Assembly (NCBI RefSeq): GCF_900104585.1
Contig: NZ_FNVX01000004.1
Span: 868,001-932,000, forward strand
DNA length: 64,000 nucleotides
Source: Bacteroides ihuae
Lineage (GTDB): Bacteria > Bacteroidota > Bacteroidia > Bacteroidales > Bacteroidaceae
Direction: 5' to 3'
This document shows, one piece after another, positions 35,713-46,916 of this stretch. Below the pieces are notes generated by a model that had not been told where the DNA came from, ran no database searches, and was given only the letters and a program-made list of their open reading frames with translations. The position numbers and the translations under genes were made by a program. The stretch's first letter is position 1. Every line of letters starts with the position of its first letter.

Positions 35713-36276
35713 ATGAAATACTTAATTGTAGGATTAGGTAACATTGGTCCCGAATATCATGAAACTCGTCACAATATCGGCTTCATGGTTGTGGATGCTC
35801 TAGCGAAAGATGCCAATAAATCGTTCACCGATGGACGTTATGGCTTTACCACTACCTTATCTATAAAAGGTCGGCAAATACTACTTCTCAAGCCCTCTAC
35901 TTATATGAATCTAAGTGGAAATGCCGTTCGGTACTGGATGCAAAAAGAAAATATTCCATTAGAGAATGTGCTTATCATTGTTGATGACTTGGCACTCCCG
36001 TTCGGCACATTGCGCCTAAAGAACAAAGGAAGTGATGCTGGTCACAACGGGCTGAAGCACATCGCTGCAACTCTGGGTACAATTAACTATGCCCGTTTGC
36101 GCTTTGGCATAGGCAATGATTACCCAAGAGGTGGACAAATAGATTATGTAATTGGCAAGTTCGAAGAAGAAGATTTAAAAACAATGCCTGAACGCTTGCA
36201 AACAGCCGGTGAGATCATTAAGAGTTTTTGCCTTGCCGGGATAGACAATACCATGAACCAATTTAATAAAAAGTAG
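35713..36276 (+). CDS. pth: Peptidyl-tRNA hydrolase
   Basis: Pth releases tRNA from prematurely dropped peptidyl-tRNA. The 187 residues begin [22 protein letters not shown] with the catalytic His in the ETRHNIGF motif, then [17 protein letters not shown], and [13 protein letters not shown], all standard. It is followed after two bases by the S4-domain gene, so those are co-transcribed. Confidence 0.97.
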   Translation: MKYLIVGLGNIGPEYHETRHNIGFMVVDALAKDANKSFTDGRYGFTTTLSIKGRQILLLKPSTYMNLSGNAVRYWMQKENIPLENVLIIVDDLALPFGTLRLKNKGSDAGHNGLKHIAATLGTINYARLRFGIGNDYPRGGQIDYVIGKFEEEDLKTMPERLQTAGEIIKSFCLAGIDNTMNQFNKK

Positions 36277-36278
36277 TT

Positions 36279-36707
36279 ATGTCGGAAGCTAGAATAGATA
36301 AGTGGATGTGGGCAGTACGCATATTCAAAACCCGTACTATTGCAGCTGAAGCCTGCAAAAAAGGGAGAGTAACCATCAATGGATCATTTGTAAAGGCAGC
36401 ACGTATGATCAAGCCGAACGATGTAATCCAAGTAAAGAAACCACCCATCACTTATTCATTCAAAGTACTGCAAGCTATAGAGAAACGAGTTGGGGCTAAG
36501 TTAGTACCCGAGGTTATGGAGAATGTTACCACTCCAGACCAATATGAACTACTAGAGATGAGCAAGATCGCCGGATTTATTGACCGCGCTCGCGGAACAG
36601 GCCGTCCTACCAAGAAAGATCGTCGCACGCTAGACGATTTCGTTACGCCGGACTCTCTGGACGATTTCGACTTTGACTTCGACTTTGAAGAAGATAAAAA
36701 GGAATAA
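36279..36707 (+). CDS. S4-domain RNA-binding protein (HslR/Hsp15-like)
   Basis: A 142-residue protein with an N-terminal S4 domain (RIDKWMWAVRIFKTRTIAAEACKKG in two overlapping parts, residues about 5-30; GRVTINGSFVKAARMI and PNDVIQVKKP) as in Hsp15 (HslR), which rescues stalled 50S subunits with attached nascent chains. The acidic C-terminal tail (FDFDFDFEED) is longer than in E. coli. It sits two bases after pth, also a ribosome-rescue gene, which supports a related role. Confidence 0.9.
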   Translation: MSEARIDKWMWAVRIFKTRTIAAEACKKGRVTINGSFVKAARMIKPNDVIQVKKPPITYSFKVLQAIEKRVGAKLVPEVMENVTTPDQYELLEMSKIAGFIDRARGTGRPTKKDRRTLDDFVTPDSLDDFDFDFDFEEDKKE

Positions 36708-36714
36708 ACAAAAC

Positions 36715-36772
36715 GTGCACATTTTATGAAGAATACATCTAAGATCCCTACATAAAATGCGCACATTTTATT
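36715..36772. terminator. Hairpin with two alternative pairings
   Basis: GTGCACATTTTATG (36715-36728) pairs with CATAAAATGCGCAC (36751-36764; one G-T pair), forming a 14-bp stem. The right arm also pairs with the bases just after it: ATAAAATG (36752-36759) and CATTTTAT (36764-36771) flank CGCA. The two stems are mutually exclusive, which would suit a terminator with an anti-terminator form. Confidence 0.65.
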
Positions 36773-36837
36773 GACAAACAGGCTCTTCCTTTAGTACAAA
36801 AGCAGTTTCATAACATAAAGAAGGATTTACCTACTAC

Positions 36838-37263
36838 TTATAGTTGAGCTTTTACTGCATCAATCAATTGCTGATATTCCGCATCCGTCAAATACACCTT
36901 ACCCGGATTCATCTGGAATGTAGCGCCATAATCAGGTCCATCCACATATTTTGGAGCCAAATGAAAGTGAAGATGAGAGAGTTTATCAGAATAAGCTCCA
37001 TAATTTATCTTCTCCGGATGAAAGGCTTTATCCATCGCACGAGTCACGCGCGCTACATCAGCCATAAAAGTATTACGCTCATCATCGCTGAGTTCAAAAA
37101 GGTCGTTCACATGGTCTTTGTAAGCCACAAGGCAACGCCCGCGATAAGTTTGTTCTTTAAATAAGAAAACACGAGACACGCTTAATTGCGCTATCTCAAT
37201 CATTAAATTGTGTAGCGTTTCATTGTTTTGGCAGTACAAACACTCTTTAGGATCACTTTTCAT
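36838..37263 (-). CDS. HIT family protein
   Basis: A 141-residue histidine-triad nucleotide-binding protein. The HIT motif appears as HLHFHLAPKY (HxHxH, about residue 101). It begins with CLYCQN, a pair of cysteines common in HIT proteins that bind zinc. I use the ATG at 37263, ahead of the zinc pair; the longer frame crosses the promoter box. Members hydrolyse nucleotide phosphoramidates or dinucleotides such as Ap4A; the substrate is not known here. Confidence 0.9.
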   Translation of the reverse strand: MKSDPKECLYCQNNETLHNLMIEIAQLSVSRVFLFKEQTYRGRCLVAYKDHVNDLFELSDDERNTFMADVARVTRAMDKAFHPEKINYGAYSDKLSHLHFHLAPKYVDGPDYGATFQMNPGKVYLTDAEYQQLIDAVKAQL

Positions 37264-37290
37264 TATACTTATTTTATAATTTAATTGAGG

Positions 37291-37298
37291 CAAAAGTA
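37291..37298 (-). promoter_or_regulatory. Bacteroides-type -7 box (TACTTTTG)
   Basis: The minus strand reads TACTTTTG 28 bases before the HIT gene start at 37263. It lies just beyond, almost touching, the antiporter's stop at 37305. Confidence 0.5.
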
Positions 37299-37304
37299 GT
37301 AATT

Positions 37305-39584
37305 TTATCCATGCTCCTTGCCTCTTTTCTCATTCTTTTGACCAACTAATTGATGTACATCGTCATTCTCTCCTACTACCCATACCACATCCCCTTCCTC
37401 AAAAGGCACATTCACATCAGGAGTCATTAAAGTATCTCCGGCTCTTTCCATTCCTACAATCAAACAACGATATTTTTCCCGTATGCCCGAATTGCGAAGC
37501 TTCACTCCCACAAAAGCAGAATCAGCATCAACAACAAATTGCTTCAGCGTCATAGTACTCTTCTCTACTACATCATCTTCGAGCAATGCAACATTTTGCA
37601 TCTCTTGCGCTAAGAGGTTCAACTGTTCATCTGTTCCTATCACCTGAATTTTGTCCATTGGGAAAAGCCTCACATCCGGACCGGGAATATTAATTCGGCG
37701 CTTTCCTCGAAGAATAGAAACCACATGCACATCATATCTTCTACCCAGATTGAGCTCAAGCAACGTTTGCCCTGCCCAGATAGATGCTCCGGGAATTTCA
37801 AAATCCGTCAAGTGCAAATCACGAGTTAAAAGTCTTCCTGCGTAAGCCGGCTTCTTCTCACCCAAATATTCAGCCTGTTCATCTCGATATCGCAGGTTCT
37901 GAAAAAATCGTCGTTCAATAAGTATAGAGTGTCTTTTCAATCGGCGAGAGTAGACCATCGACATTACAACCAATATTGCTACACCAAAGGCAATTCCAAT
38001 GGATGCTTCAAATAAATCAGCAATAATGAACATCACAAATGACACCGCCACAACACTTCGAAAAACGATCGTAGAAACCAGCGGACCACGATTTATTCGG
38101 CTATCATTCCATAAAGAGACAAATTCTTTCGAATGGTTTTTCTTCACTACAATAGCTCGCAAGAAAGGAGAGAGACACAATATAATAAAGACAGATCCAA
38201 GCATTGCCGCCCAAAAATGAGGAAGATTAGCTTCAAAAAGAGGCAGTACAAACTTCAAAGACAAGGCTATAACTGCTACACACAAAACGGAATAAGCAAC
38301 GGTAATCCGCAATAAAGCAAGAAGTAGTTTTTTCCACAAGTTCTCATAATTCATTGTAGTCTCACTTCCCCGACAATAGCGTGCCAAGAATCGTTTCCAA
38401 GAGCCAGGTAACTTGTTGTCCACAAAATTGGATGCCGGTTCCGCAAAACGAATCATATAGGGAGTGAAAAAGGTCGTTATTACCGAAACAGCCACCACGA
38501 TAGGATAGAGAAAATCACTCGTCACACGTAAAGAGACACCCAGTGAAGCAATGATAAAAGCAAATTCACCAATCTGAGTTAGACTAAATCCACATTGCAT
38601 CGCTGTCTTCAACGGCTGTCCGGCCAACAGCACTCCGAAAGTCCCGAAAAAGGACTGTCCCAGAACCACTATCAGCGTAATCACCAAAATAGGTATGGCG
38701 TATTCTACAATCATACTCGGATCGACCATCATCCCTACGGAGACGAAAAAGATTGCACCAAATAAATCCTTTACAGGTTTTACCAAACGGCTAATAGATT
38801 CTGCCTCCACCGTTTCAGCCAGTATAGAGCCCATTATGAATGCACCAAAAGCGGCCGAAAAGCCTGTTTTCGCAGCAAGCACTACCATACCAAAACAAAG
38901 AGCCAAAGAGACGATAAGCAATGTTTCTTCATTCATCAACTTGCGCACACGCTTCAAGAATAAGGGTATCAGGTAAATTCCAACAATAAACCATAAGATC
39001 AAGAAAAAGACAAGTTTGCTTACGCTCTCAAACATTTCAGTTCCCTCAAAGTTACTTTTGGCAGCCAAAGTAGAAAGCATAACCATCAATACAATAGCCA
39101 GTACATCCTCAATAATCAAGATACTAAGCACCAATCCGGCAAATTTTTTCTTGCCTAATCCCATGTCATCAAAAGCTTTATAGATAATAGTAGTAGAAGA
39201 CATGGCAATCATACCACCCAGAAACAAGCAGTCCATTCGTCCCCAACCAAAAAACATTCCTACACCAATCCCAAGCAAAATCATGCAGAAGATAATCGTA
39301 CAAGCAGCTATTATAGCAGTCCCTCCCACTCTCATTATCTTTTTAAAACTGAATTCCAGTCCCAGAGCAAACAGCAAGAAGATTACTCCTATATCAGCCC
39401 ACGTCTGTATGTTTGCTGTATCCATAACTGAAGCAGTGAAAGCAATATGTGGACTGGCTAGGAAACCAGCCATCACGTATCCCAACACCAAAGGTTGTTT
39501 GAGCTTCTTAAACAATAAAGTCATTATGCCGGCACAAGCAAGGATCAAGGCTAGGTCGGCTATCAGGGTTGGTAGATGTGACAT
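37305..39584 (-). CDS. KefB-like CPA2 cation:proton antiporter with TrkA-C domains
   Basis: A 759-residue inner-membrane antiporter. The N-terminal Na+/H+ exchanger domain (residues about 5-385) contains the CPA2 signature (LGLEFSFKKIMRVG) and the IGEFAFII/ASLGV segment. It is followed by a second hydrophobic block (about 415-545) and two TrkA-C-type regulatory domains at the C-terminus (about 590-660 and 670-745, e.g. VDADSAFVGVKLRNSGIREKY in two pieces). It probably exports K+ or Na+ in exchange for protons, regulated by a cytosolic ligand bound to the TrkA-C domains. The ion is not certain. Confidence 0.92.
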   Translation of the reverse strand: MSHLPTLIADLALILACAGIMTLLFKKLKQPLVLGYVMAGFLASPHIAFTASVMDTANIQTWADIGVIFLLFALGLEFSFKKIMRVGGTAIIAACTIIFCMILLGIGVGMFFGWGRMDCLFLGGMIAMSSTTIIYKAFDDMGLGKKKFAGLVLSILIIEDVLAIVLMVMLSTLAAKSNFEGTEMFESVSKLVFFLILWFIVGIYLIPLFLKRVRKLMNEETLLIVSLALCFGMVVLAAKTGFSAAFGAFIMGSILAETVEAESISRLVKPVKDLFGAIFFVSVGMMVDPSMIVEYAIPILVITLIVVLGQSFFGTFGVLLAGQPLKTAMQCGFSLTQIGEFAFIIASLGVSLRVTSDFLYPIVVAVSVITTFFTPYMIRFAEPASNFVDNKLPGSWKRFLARYCRGSETTMNYENLWKKLLLALLRITVAYSVLCVAVIALSLKFVLPLFEANLPHFWAAMLGSVFIILCLSPFLRAIVVKKNHSKEFVSLWNDSRINRGPLVSTIVFRSVVAVSFVMFIIADLFEASIGIAFGVAILVVMSMVYSRRLKRHSILIERRFFQNLRYRDEQAEYLGEKKPAYAGRLLTRDLHLTDFEIPGASIWAGQTLLELNLGRRYDVHVVSILRGKRRINIPGPDVRLFPMDKIQVIGTDEQLNLLAQEMQNVALLEDDVVEKSTMTLKQFVVDADSAFVGVKLRNSGIREKYRCLIVGMERAGDTLMTPDVNVPFEEGDVVWVVGENDDVHQLVGQKNEKRGKEHG

Positions 39585-39605
39585 TTAAGTATACTTTTAT
39601 TGCTA

Positions 39606-39613
39606 CAAAATTA
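39606..39613 (-). promoter_or_regulatory. Bacteroides-type -7 box (TAATTTTG)
   Basis: The minus strand reads TAATTTTG 22 bases before the antiporter start at 39584, matching TAnnTTTG. Confidence 0.45.
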
Positions 39614-39673
39614 CACTTAAATCAGCAATAGAAAGGAAGAAAAAGACAATTTTATATCCTTAACAATAAAAAA

Positions 39674-39709
39674 GTTCCCGTTTGCCACAATTAAGCAGAA
39701 GACGGGAAC
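39674..39709 (-). terminator. Rho-independent terminator after gcvT
   Basis: On the minus strand GTTCCCGT (39709-39702) pairs with ACGGGAAC (39681-39674) and is followed by TTTTTTATTG, a clean terminator 20 bases after the gcvT stop. Confidence 0.85.
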
Positions 39710-39730
39710 ATATTTCTATCCAAGAATATT

Positions 39731-40816
39731 CTACTTTCTAAAGGGTGGCTTTACAACCATTGCCTTCAATTTACGCCCACGTACATCAATAAATAGTTCT
39801 GCACCAAGAGCCGAATATTCAGGCTTTACATAGCCCATACCGATGCCTATCTTGCGAATGGGCGACATGGTACCGGATGTAACCACTCCTATCTTTTCTC
39901 CTGACAATGCAAACAATTCATAATCCTGACGAGGAATACCCCTGTCTATCATCTCAAAACCAACGAGTTTACGAGTCACTCCTTCAGTTTTTTGTTTTTC
40001 GAGTGCAATGCGATTAGTGAAGTTTTTACCCTCCACAAATTTCGTAATCCATCCCAGTCCGGCTTCAATCGGCGAAGTTGTATCGTCCAAATCGTGCCCA
40101 TAAAGGCAGAAACCCATTTCCAATCGAAGCGTATCACGCGCACCAAGTCCCACCGGTTTTATTCCAAACTCAGCACCAGCCTCAAACACGGCCTTCCAAA
40201 TCTTATCAGCTACATCGGGATAGAAATAAAGTTCAAAACCTCCCGCTCCGGTATAACCTGTATTCGAGATAATGACCTCTTTCACACCAGCCACTTCACC
40301 CACAGCAAATGTGTAATAAGGAATATCAGCCAAATTTATATTCGTAAGCTTCTGCAAAGCCAGTATTGCTTTGGGACCCTGCACAGCAAGTTGAGCCATA
40401 TTATCGGATGCATTCTCAAGCACTGCACCTTCCATATTATGCGACACACACCATTGCCAATCTTTATCTATATTAGCAGCATTCACGACCAACAGATACT
40501 TCTCGGCTTCGTAGTGATACACCAGTAGATCATCTACAATTCCGCCTTCTTCATTGGGAAAACAAGTGTACTGTATCTTCCCCGGACTGAGTACAGCAAC
40601 ATTATTCGATGTTATCTTTTGAAGAAAAGTCAATGCTTTAGGCCCTTTAACCCAGAATTCACCCATGTGAGATACGTCGAAGACACCCACCCCATTACAA
40701 ACAGTAAGGTGTTCGTCGATAATACCGGAATATTCAATAGGCATATTATAGCCAGCAAACTCATGCATCTTTGCACCAAGAGCAACATGTTTCCCTGTAA
40801 ATGGAGTTTCTTTCAT
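39731..40816 (-). CDS. gcvT: Glycine cleavage system T protein (aminomethyltransferase)
   Basis: GcvT transfers the methylene group from the H protein to tetrahydrofolate, releasing ammonia. The 361-residue protein contains the [14 protein letters not shown] motif, the folate-site segment [18 protein letters not shown] (seen as [15 protein letters not shown]), and the C-terminal [18 protein letters not shown] start at the ATG at 40816, giving the normal length. It lies 16 bases after pepT, in the same direction. The H and P proteins are not in this window. Confidence 0.96.
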   Translation of the reverse strand: MKETPFTGKHVALGAKMHEFAGYNMPIEYSGIIDEHLTVCNGVGVFDVSHMGEFWVKGPKALTFLQKITSNNVAVLSPGKIQYTCFPNEEGGIVDDLLVYHYEAEKYLLVVNAANIDKDWQWCVSHNMEGAVLENASDNMAQLAVQGPKAILALQKLTNINLADIPYYTFAVGEVAGVKEVIISNTGYTGAGGFELYFYPDVADKIWKAVFEAGAEFGIKPVGLGARDTLRLEMGFCLYGHDLDDTTSPIEAGLGWITKFVEGKNFTNRIALEKQKTEGVTRKLVGFEMIDRGIPRQDYELFALSGEKIGVVTSGTMSPIRKIGIGMGYVKPEYSALGAELFIDVRGRKLKAMVVKPPFRK

Positions 40817-40832
40817 CTTATTAAGTTTTAGG

Positions 40833-42059
40833 TTATTTACTAGCAACTAGCTCGGCTATTTTCACAATCACTTTCATTGCTTTCTCCATATTCTGAATAG
40901 GCACAAACTCGTAACGTCCGTGGAAATTCAGTCCACCGGCAAAAATATTGGGGCAAGGAAGTCCTTTGAATGAAAGTTGCGCACCATCTGTGCCACCACG
41001 AATAGGTTTCACGTTCGGCTTCACTCCTACAGCTTCCATCGCAGCAAATGCCACATCAATGATATGCATCACCGGTTCTATCTTCTCGCGCATATTATAA
41101 TATTGGTCACGCAGCTCCAATGTAGCTGTACCTTCCCCAAATTCAGCATTGATTTTAGCAACCCACCGAGCCATCTCAATCTTACGGTTCTCAAACTTAT
41201 CACGACTATGATCACGAACAATGTAACTCAATGTACTTTGTTCCACATCCCCCTGCATACCCACGAGGTGATAAAAGCCTTCATAATCCTGAGTCTCTTG
41301 AGGTGTTTCCTGACTTGGGAGCATCGAGATAAACTTCCCGGCGATGAGCATGGAATTAATCATCTTGTTCTTGGCATAACCCGGATGCACGTTGCGTCCC
41401 TTGAATGTCACTTTGGCAGCCGCTGCATTGAAATTCTCAAATTCCAGTTCACCAACATCTCCGCCATCCATGGTATAACCCCATTCGCAGCCAAACTTTT
41501 CGACATCAAATTTATGTGCCCCTTCGCCAATCTCCTCATCAGGATTAAAACCGATGCGGATTCTACCATGCTTAATCTCCGGATGCTCCATCAGATAGGC
41601 CATTGCCGAAACTATTTCAGCCAGACCCGCTTTATCATCAGCACCAAGTAACGTTTTCCCGTTTGTCACAATCAGATCTTCTCCTTTGTGCTCTAATAAT
41701 TCAGGAAACTGAGTCGGAGAAAGCACCACTTTATCTTCTGCACAAAGCACAATATCCGTCCCATCGTAATTCTCTACAATGCGAGGAGAAACATCCTTTC
41801 CACTCATATCGGGGCTGGTATCCATGTGTGATATGAAACCAATCGTAGGAACTTCTTTATCTATATTTGCCGGAAGCGTGGCAAAAAGGTAGCCATGTTC
41901 ATCCAGCGTTATCTCTTCAAGGCCCAAAGATTCTAATTCAGCCTTGAGATAATTAGCAAAAACCATTTGTCCGGGTGTACTGGGAGTAAGCTTAGTAAGC
42001 TCACTAGCTTGTGTATCAAAACTCACGTACTTTAAAAAACGTTCTGTCAGATTCATCAT
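40833..42059 (-). CDS. pepT: Peptidase T (tripeptide aminopeptidase)
   Basis: PepT is a zinc-dependent M20-family exopeptidase that cleaves the N-terminal residue of tripeptides in the cytosol. The 408 residues carry the first zinc motif ([12 protein letters not shown]), the bridging GADDKAG, the catalytic [14 protein letters not shown] and the later [22 protein letters not shown] in two parts. Two adjacent ATG codons (42059 and 42056) could start it. It is followed by gcvT, a pair seen in Bacteroides genomes. Confidence 0.96.
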   Translation of the reverse strand: MMNLTERFLKYVSFDTQASELTKLTPSTPGQMVFANYLKAELESLGLEEITLDEHGYLFATLPANIDKEVPTIGFISHMDTSPDMSGKDVSPRIVENYDGTDIVLCAEDKVVLSPTQFPELLEHKGEDLIVTNGKTLLGADDKAGLAEIVSAMAYLMEHPEIKHGRIRIGFNPDEEIGEGAHKFDVEKFGCEWGYTMDGGDVGELEFENFNAAAAKVTFKGRNVHPGYAKNKMINSMLIAGKFISMLPSQETPQETQDYEGFYHLVGMQGDVEQSTLSYIVRDHSRDKFENRKIEMARWVAKINAEFGEGTATLELRDQYYNMREKIEPVMHIIDVAFAAMEAVGVKPNVKPIRGGTDGAQLSFKGLPCPNIFAGGLNFHGRYEFVPIQNMEKAMKVIVKIAELVASK

Positions 42060-42112
42060 ACTATTTTTCTTTTTGATTTATTTTTGGAGTATATTATTGT
42101 CGGTAAAGATAA

Positions 42113-42154
42113 ATAAAGAGCGATGAACTTCAAAAGAATTTCATCGCTCTTTAT
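42113..42154. terminator. 14-bp hairpin upstream of pepT
   Basis: ATAAAGAGCGATGA (42113-42126) pairs exactly with TCATCGCTCTTTAT (42141-42154) across a 14-base loop. It lies downstream of the GH97 terminator hairpin on the minus strand and in the pepT leader. Confidence 0.7.
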
Positions 42155-42192
42155 AGAGAAACAGTGCTATGTAAGTTTTATTAATAAAAACA

Positions 42193-42221
42193 GCCCCTCC
42201 CAGAAGATATCTGAAAGGGGC
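42193..42221 (-). terminator. Rho-independent terminator after GH97
   Basis: On the minus strand GCCCCT (42221-42216) pairs with AGGGGC (42198-42193), followed by TGTTTTTATT. It lies 34 bases after the GH97 stop. Confidence 0.75.
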
Positions 42222-42254
42222 AGGCAATTCTCTCTCAAAAAAATCAGCCTCTGT

Positions 42255-45346
<3,092 letters not shown>

Positions 45347-45577
45347 ATCTATTTTATTTACAATTATAGCCTAATTATTATAGGTTATACATTATTTAGT
45401 AAGTTACATGAATTTTACTTAAATCATAAAAATTAGTTGGCCAAAGATATACAATTTTCTCTGATTCATTGGTATTTAAAAAGATGTTAATGCTTATTTC
45501 ATGAGGTATTTTATCTAAATAGAGAAAAAAATCAGCAATCATTAACAATTAAGAAGCCCTATTTTAGAAATAATGGC

Positions 45578-45585
45578 TATATTTG
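45578..45585 (+). promoter_or_regulatory. -7 box (TATATTTG) ahead of the cobalamin riboswitch
   Basis: TATATTTG lies directly before the riboswitch, so transcription would start at the beginning of the aptamer, as expected for a riboswitch leader. Confidence 0.6.
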
Positions 45586-45790
45586 TCGCATCAAGGTTCC
45601 AAACCGGACATCAGTTTCCGGAGAGGATTAATAGGGAATGCCGTGAAAATCGGCGACAATACCCGTTGCTGTGAGTTCCTACTCTCTTACAAACAGAGAG
45701 TAAAAAGGGGTCAACATTCTTTGCCACTGTTTTATATAAAATGGGAAGGCGTTGAACCGGAACAAGTCAGAAGACCTGCCTCGATTATAA
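45586..45790 (+). ncRNA. Cobalamin riboswitch
   Basis: The conserved elements appear in order: ATTAATAGGGAA (45628-45639), the GCCGTGAAAATCGGCGACA stem and loop (45640-45658), CCCGTTGCTGTGA (about 45662-45674), the B12 box GCCACTG (45723-45729), GGGAAGGC (45743-45750) and AGTCAGAAGACCTGCC (45765-45780). It should repress the downstream operon when cobalamin is abundant. Whether it works by terminating transcription or hiding the start region is not clear; about 145 bases separate it from the first ATG. Confidence 0.96.
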
Positions 45791-45934
45791 TACGATTTGC
45801 GCCACGGGATTATGGGCAGAGTCAAATAGAATCATAGCTCATATCCGACTTTTGCAGTCCTATTTTTCCATTTGTTCTATTTCATTATTCCATAACGCAT
45901 ATACTTTTAATTGTTTAATTAAAATTTATGTCTT

Positions 45935-46861
45935 ATGAAGAAGCTTTTCTATTTTCGTTTAATGGCTACTACGGTAGCACTAACTTCGCTAATTGCATCA
46001 TGTAGCAATGAAGATGACGGATTCTACAATGGCCTCAACGGGCCAAGTGCAACCACTCGCACCGCTATAAGCGGAGATACCATTATCATTGATTTTGAAA
46101 ATGAGGCTAACACCATTCTGGCAGGCCCCACTTCTTATGGAGAAAACTTGTATTCCAGTTACTCCGGTACAAAATTTATATCATGGAATGAAGCAACATC
46201 CGGCTTTACCTGTAAAATTAATCTCCTTAATGGGTCAAAAGATTATTATAATGGTGGCATTGCCATTTCTAATTGGAATATCATGTCAAACCCTGTGGGT
46301 AAAACAGGCGATTGGTGGTACTCATATTTAAATCAATGCAGCGTTTATAACACCTCATCATCAGATGGTAGCAATCAAGGTGCCGGTTATGGTGGTTCCA
46401 ACAATTTTGGTGTAATGTATGGATACAGCGACGCATACAACGCTTCTTACATGTCCAACCCTGATTTTTATTTTGCTGCCGGAGTTGAATATACAGTGAA
46501 AAAGATGTATATCTGCAACTCTTCCTACCTATATGGAGTAATGAAGTACGGAAACCAGTTCGGTATATCTGGATCTGCCGTTTCTTTAGAACAGGCTAAA
46601 GGATATTTCAAAGTACTGGCTTATGGTTTTGATGGTAATGGCAACGCAACCAACAATGGACAACCCGTAGAAAAATACCTGGCTGATTACCGCGACGATA
46701 CCTCTACTCCTACTTCCATTTCTACCAATTGGTCGGCATGGGACCTTTCCGCTTTGGGAAGCGTTAACAAAGTACAGTTTAACTTTGTAGGTTCCGACAG
46801 CGGAACATATGGGTTGAATACTCCGGCCTACCTATGCATTGACAATATACACATTTATTAA
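45935..46861 (+). CDS. DUF4465-like surface lipoprotein, B12 locus
   Basis: A 308-residue lipoprotein with lipobox IASC. After an acidic linker it has a beta-rich domain (residues about 50-308) with the features I associate with DUF4465: GDWWYSYLNQCSVYNTSSS in part, NFGVMYGYSDAYN, and a C-terminal LCIDNIHIY. Proteins of this type in Bacteroides B12 loci have been described as surface cobalamin binders (BtuH); the link is from memory and not checked. It is the first gene after the cobalamin riboswitch, and a hairpin follows it. Confidence 0.85.
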   Translation: MKKLFYFRLMATTVALTSLIASCSNEDDGFYNGLNGPSATTRTAISGDTIIIDFENEANTILAGPTSYGENLYSSYSGTKFISWNEATSGFTCKINLLNGSKDYYNGGIAISNWNIMSNPVGKTGDWWYSYLNQCSVYNTSSSDGSNQGAGYGGSNNFGVMYGYSDAYNASYMSNPDFYFAAGVEYTVKKMYICNSSYLYGVMKYGNQFGISGSAVSLEQAKGYFKVLAYGFDGNGNATNNGQPVEKYLADYRDDTSTPTSISTNWSAWDLSALGSVNKVQFNFVGSDSGTYGLNTPAYLCIDNIHIY

Positions 46862-46874
46862 CTATTAATCTAAA

Positions 46875-46902
46875 GAAGGATATTGTAATCACAATATCCT
46901 TC
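46875..46902 (+). terminator. Intra-operon hairpin after the DUF4465 gene
   Basis: A perfect 12-bp stem (46875-46886 with 46891-46902) with an AATC loop, followed by TCTTTCTTCATTTT. It probably causes partial termination or stabilises the upstream mRNA, favouring the first gene over the rest. Confidence 0.75.
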
Positions 46903-46916
46903 TCTTTCTTCATTTT

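Larger units (their letters stand above)
45347..45934. other. Intergenic region with cobalamin riboswitch
   Basis: These 588 bases separate the minus-strand lipoprotein from the plus-strand B12 operon. The first 230 bases are AT-rich and hold only weak promoter-like signals. A -7 box at 45578-45585 and a cobalamin riboswitch (45586-45790) follow, then about 145 bases of leader. A protein frame across 45583-45837 is a by-product of the riboswitch and not a gene. Confidence 0.85.

Noticed and set aside
40977..41651. Long antisense frame of 224 codons inside pepT
   Set aside because: It overlaps a full-length, motif-complete peptidase on the other strand and shows no domain; it is a shadow frame.
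45583..45837. Open reading frame of 84 codons on the plus strand
   Set aside because: It lies across the cobalamin riboswitch and its sequence is dictated by aptamer structure. No homologous domain or start context is visible.
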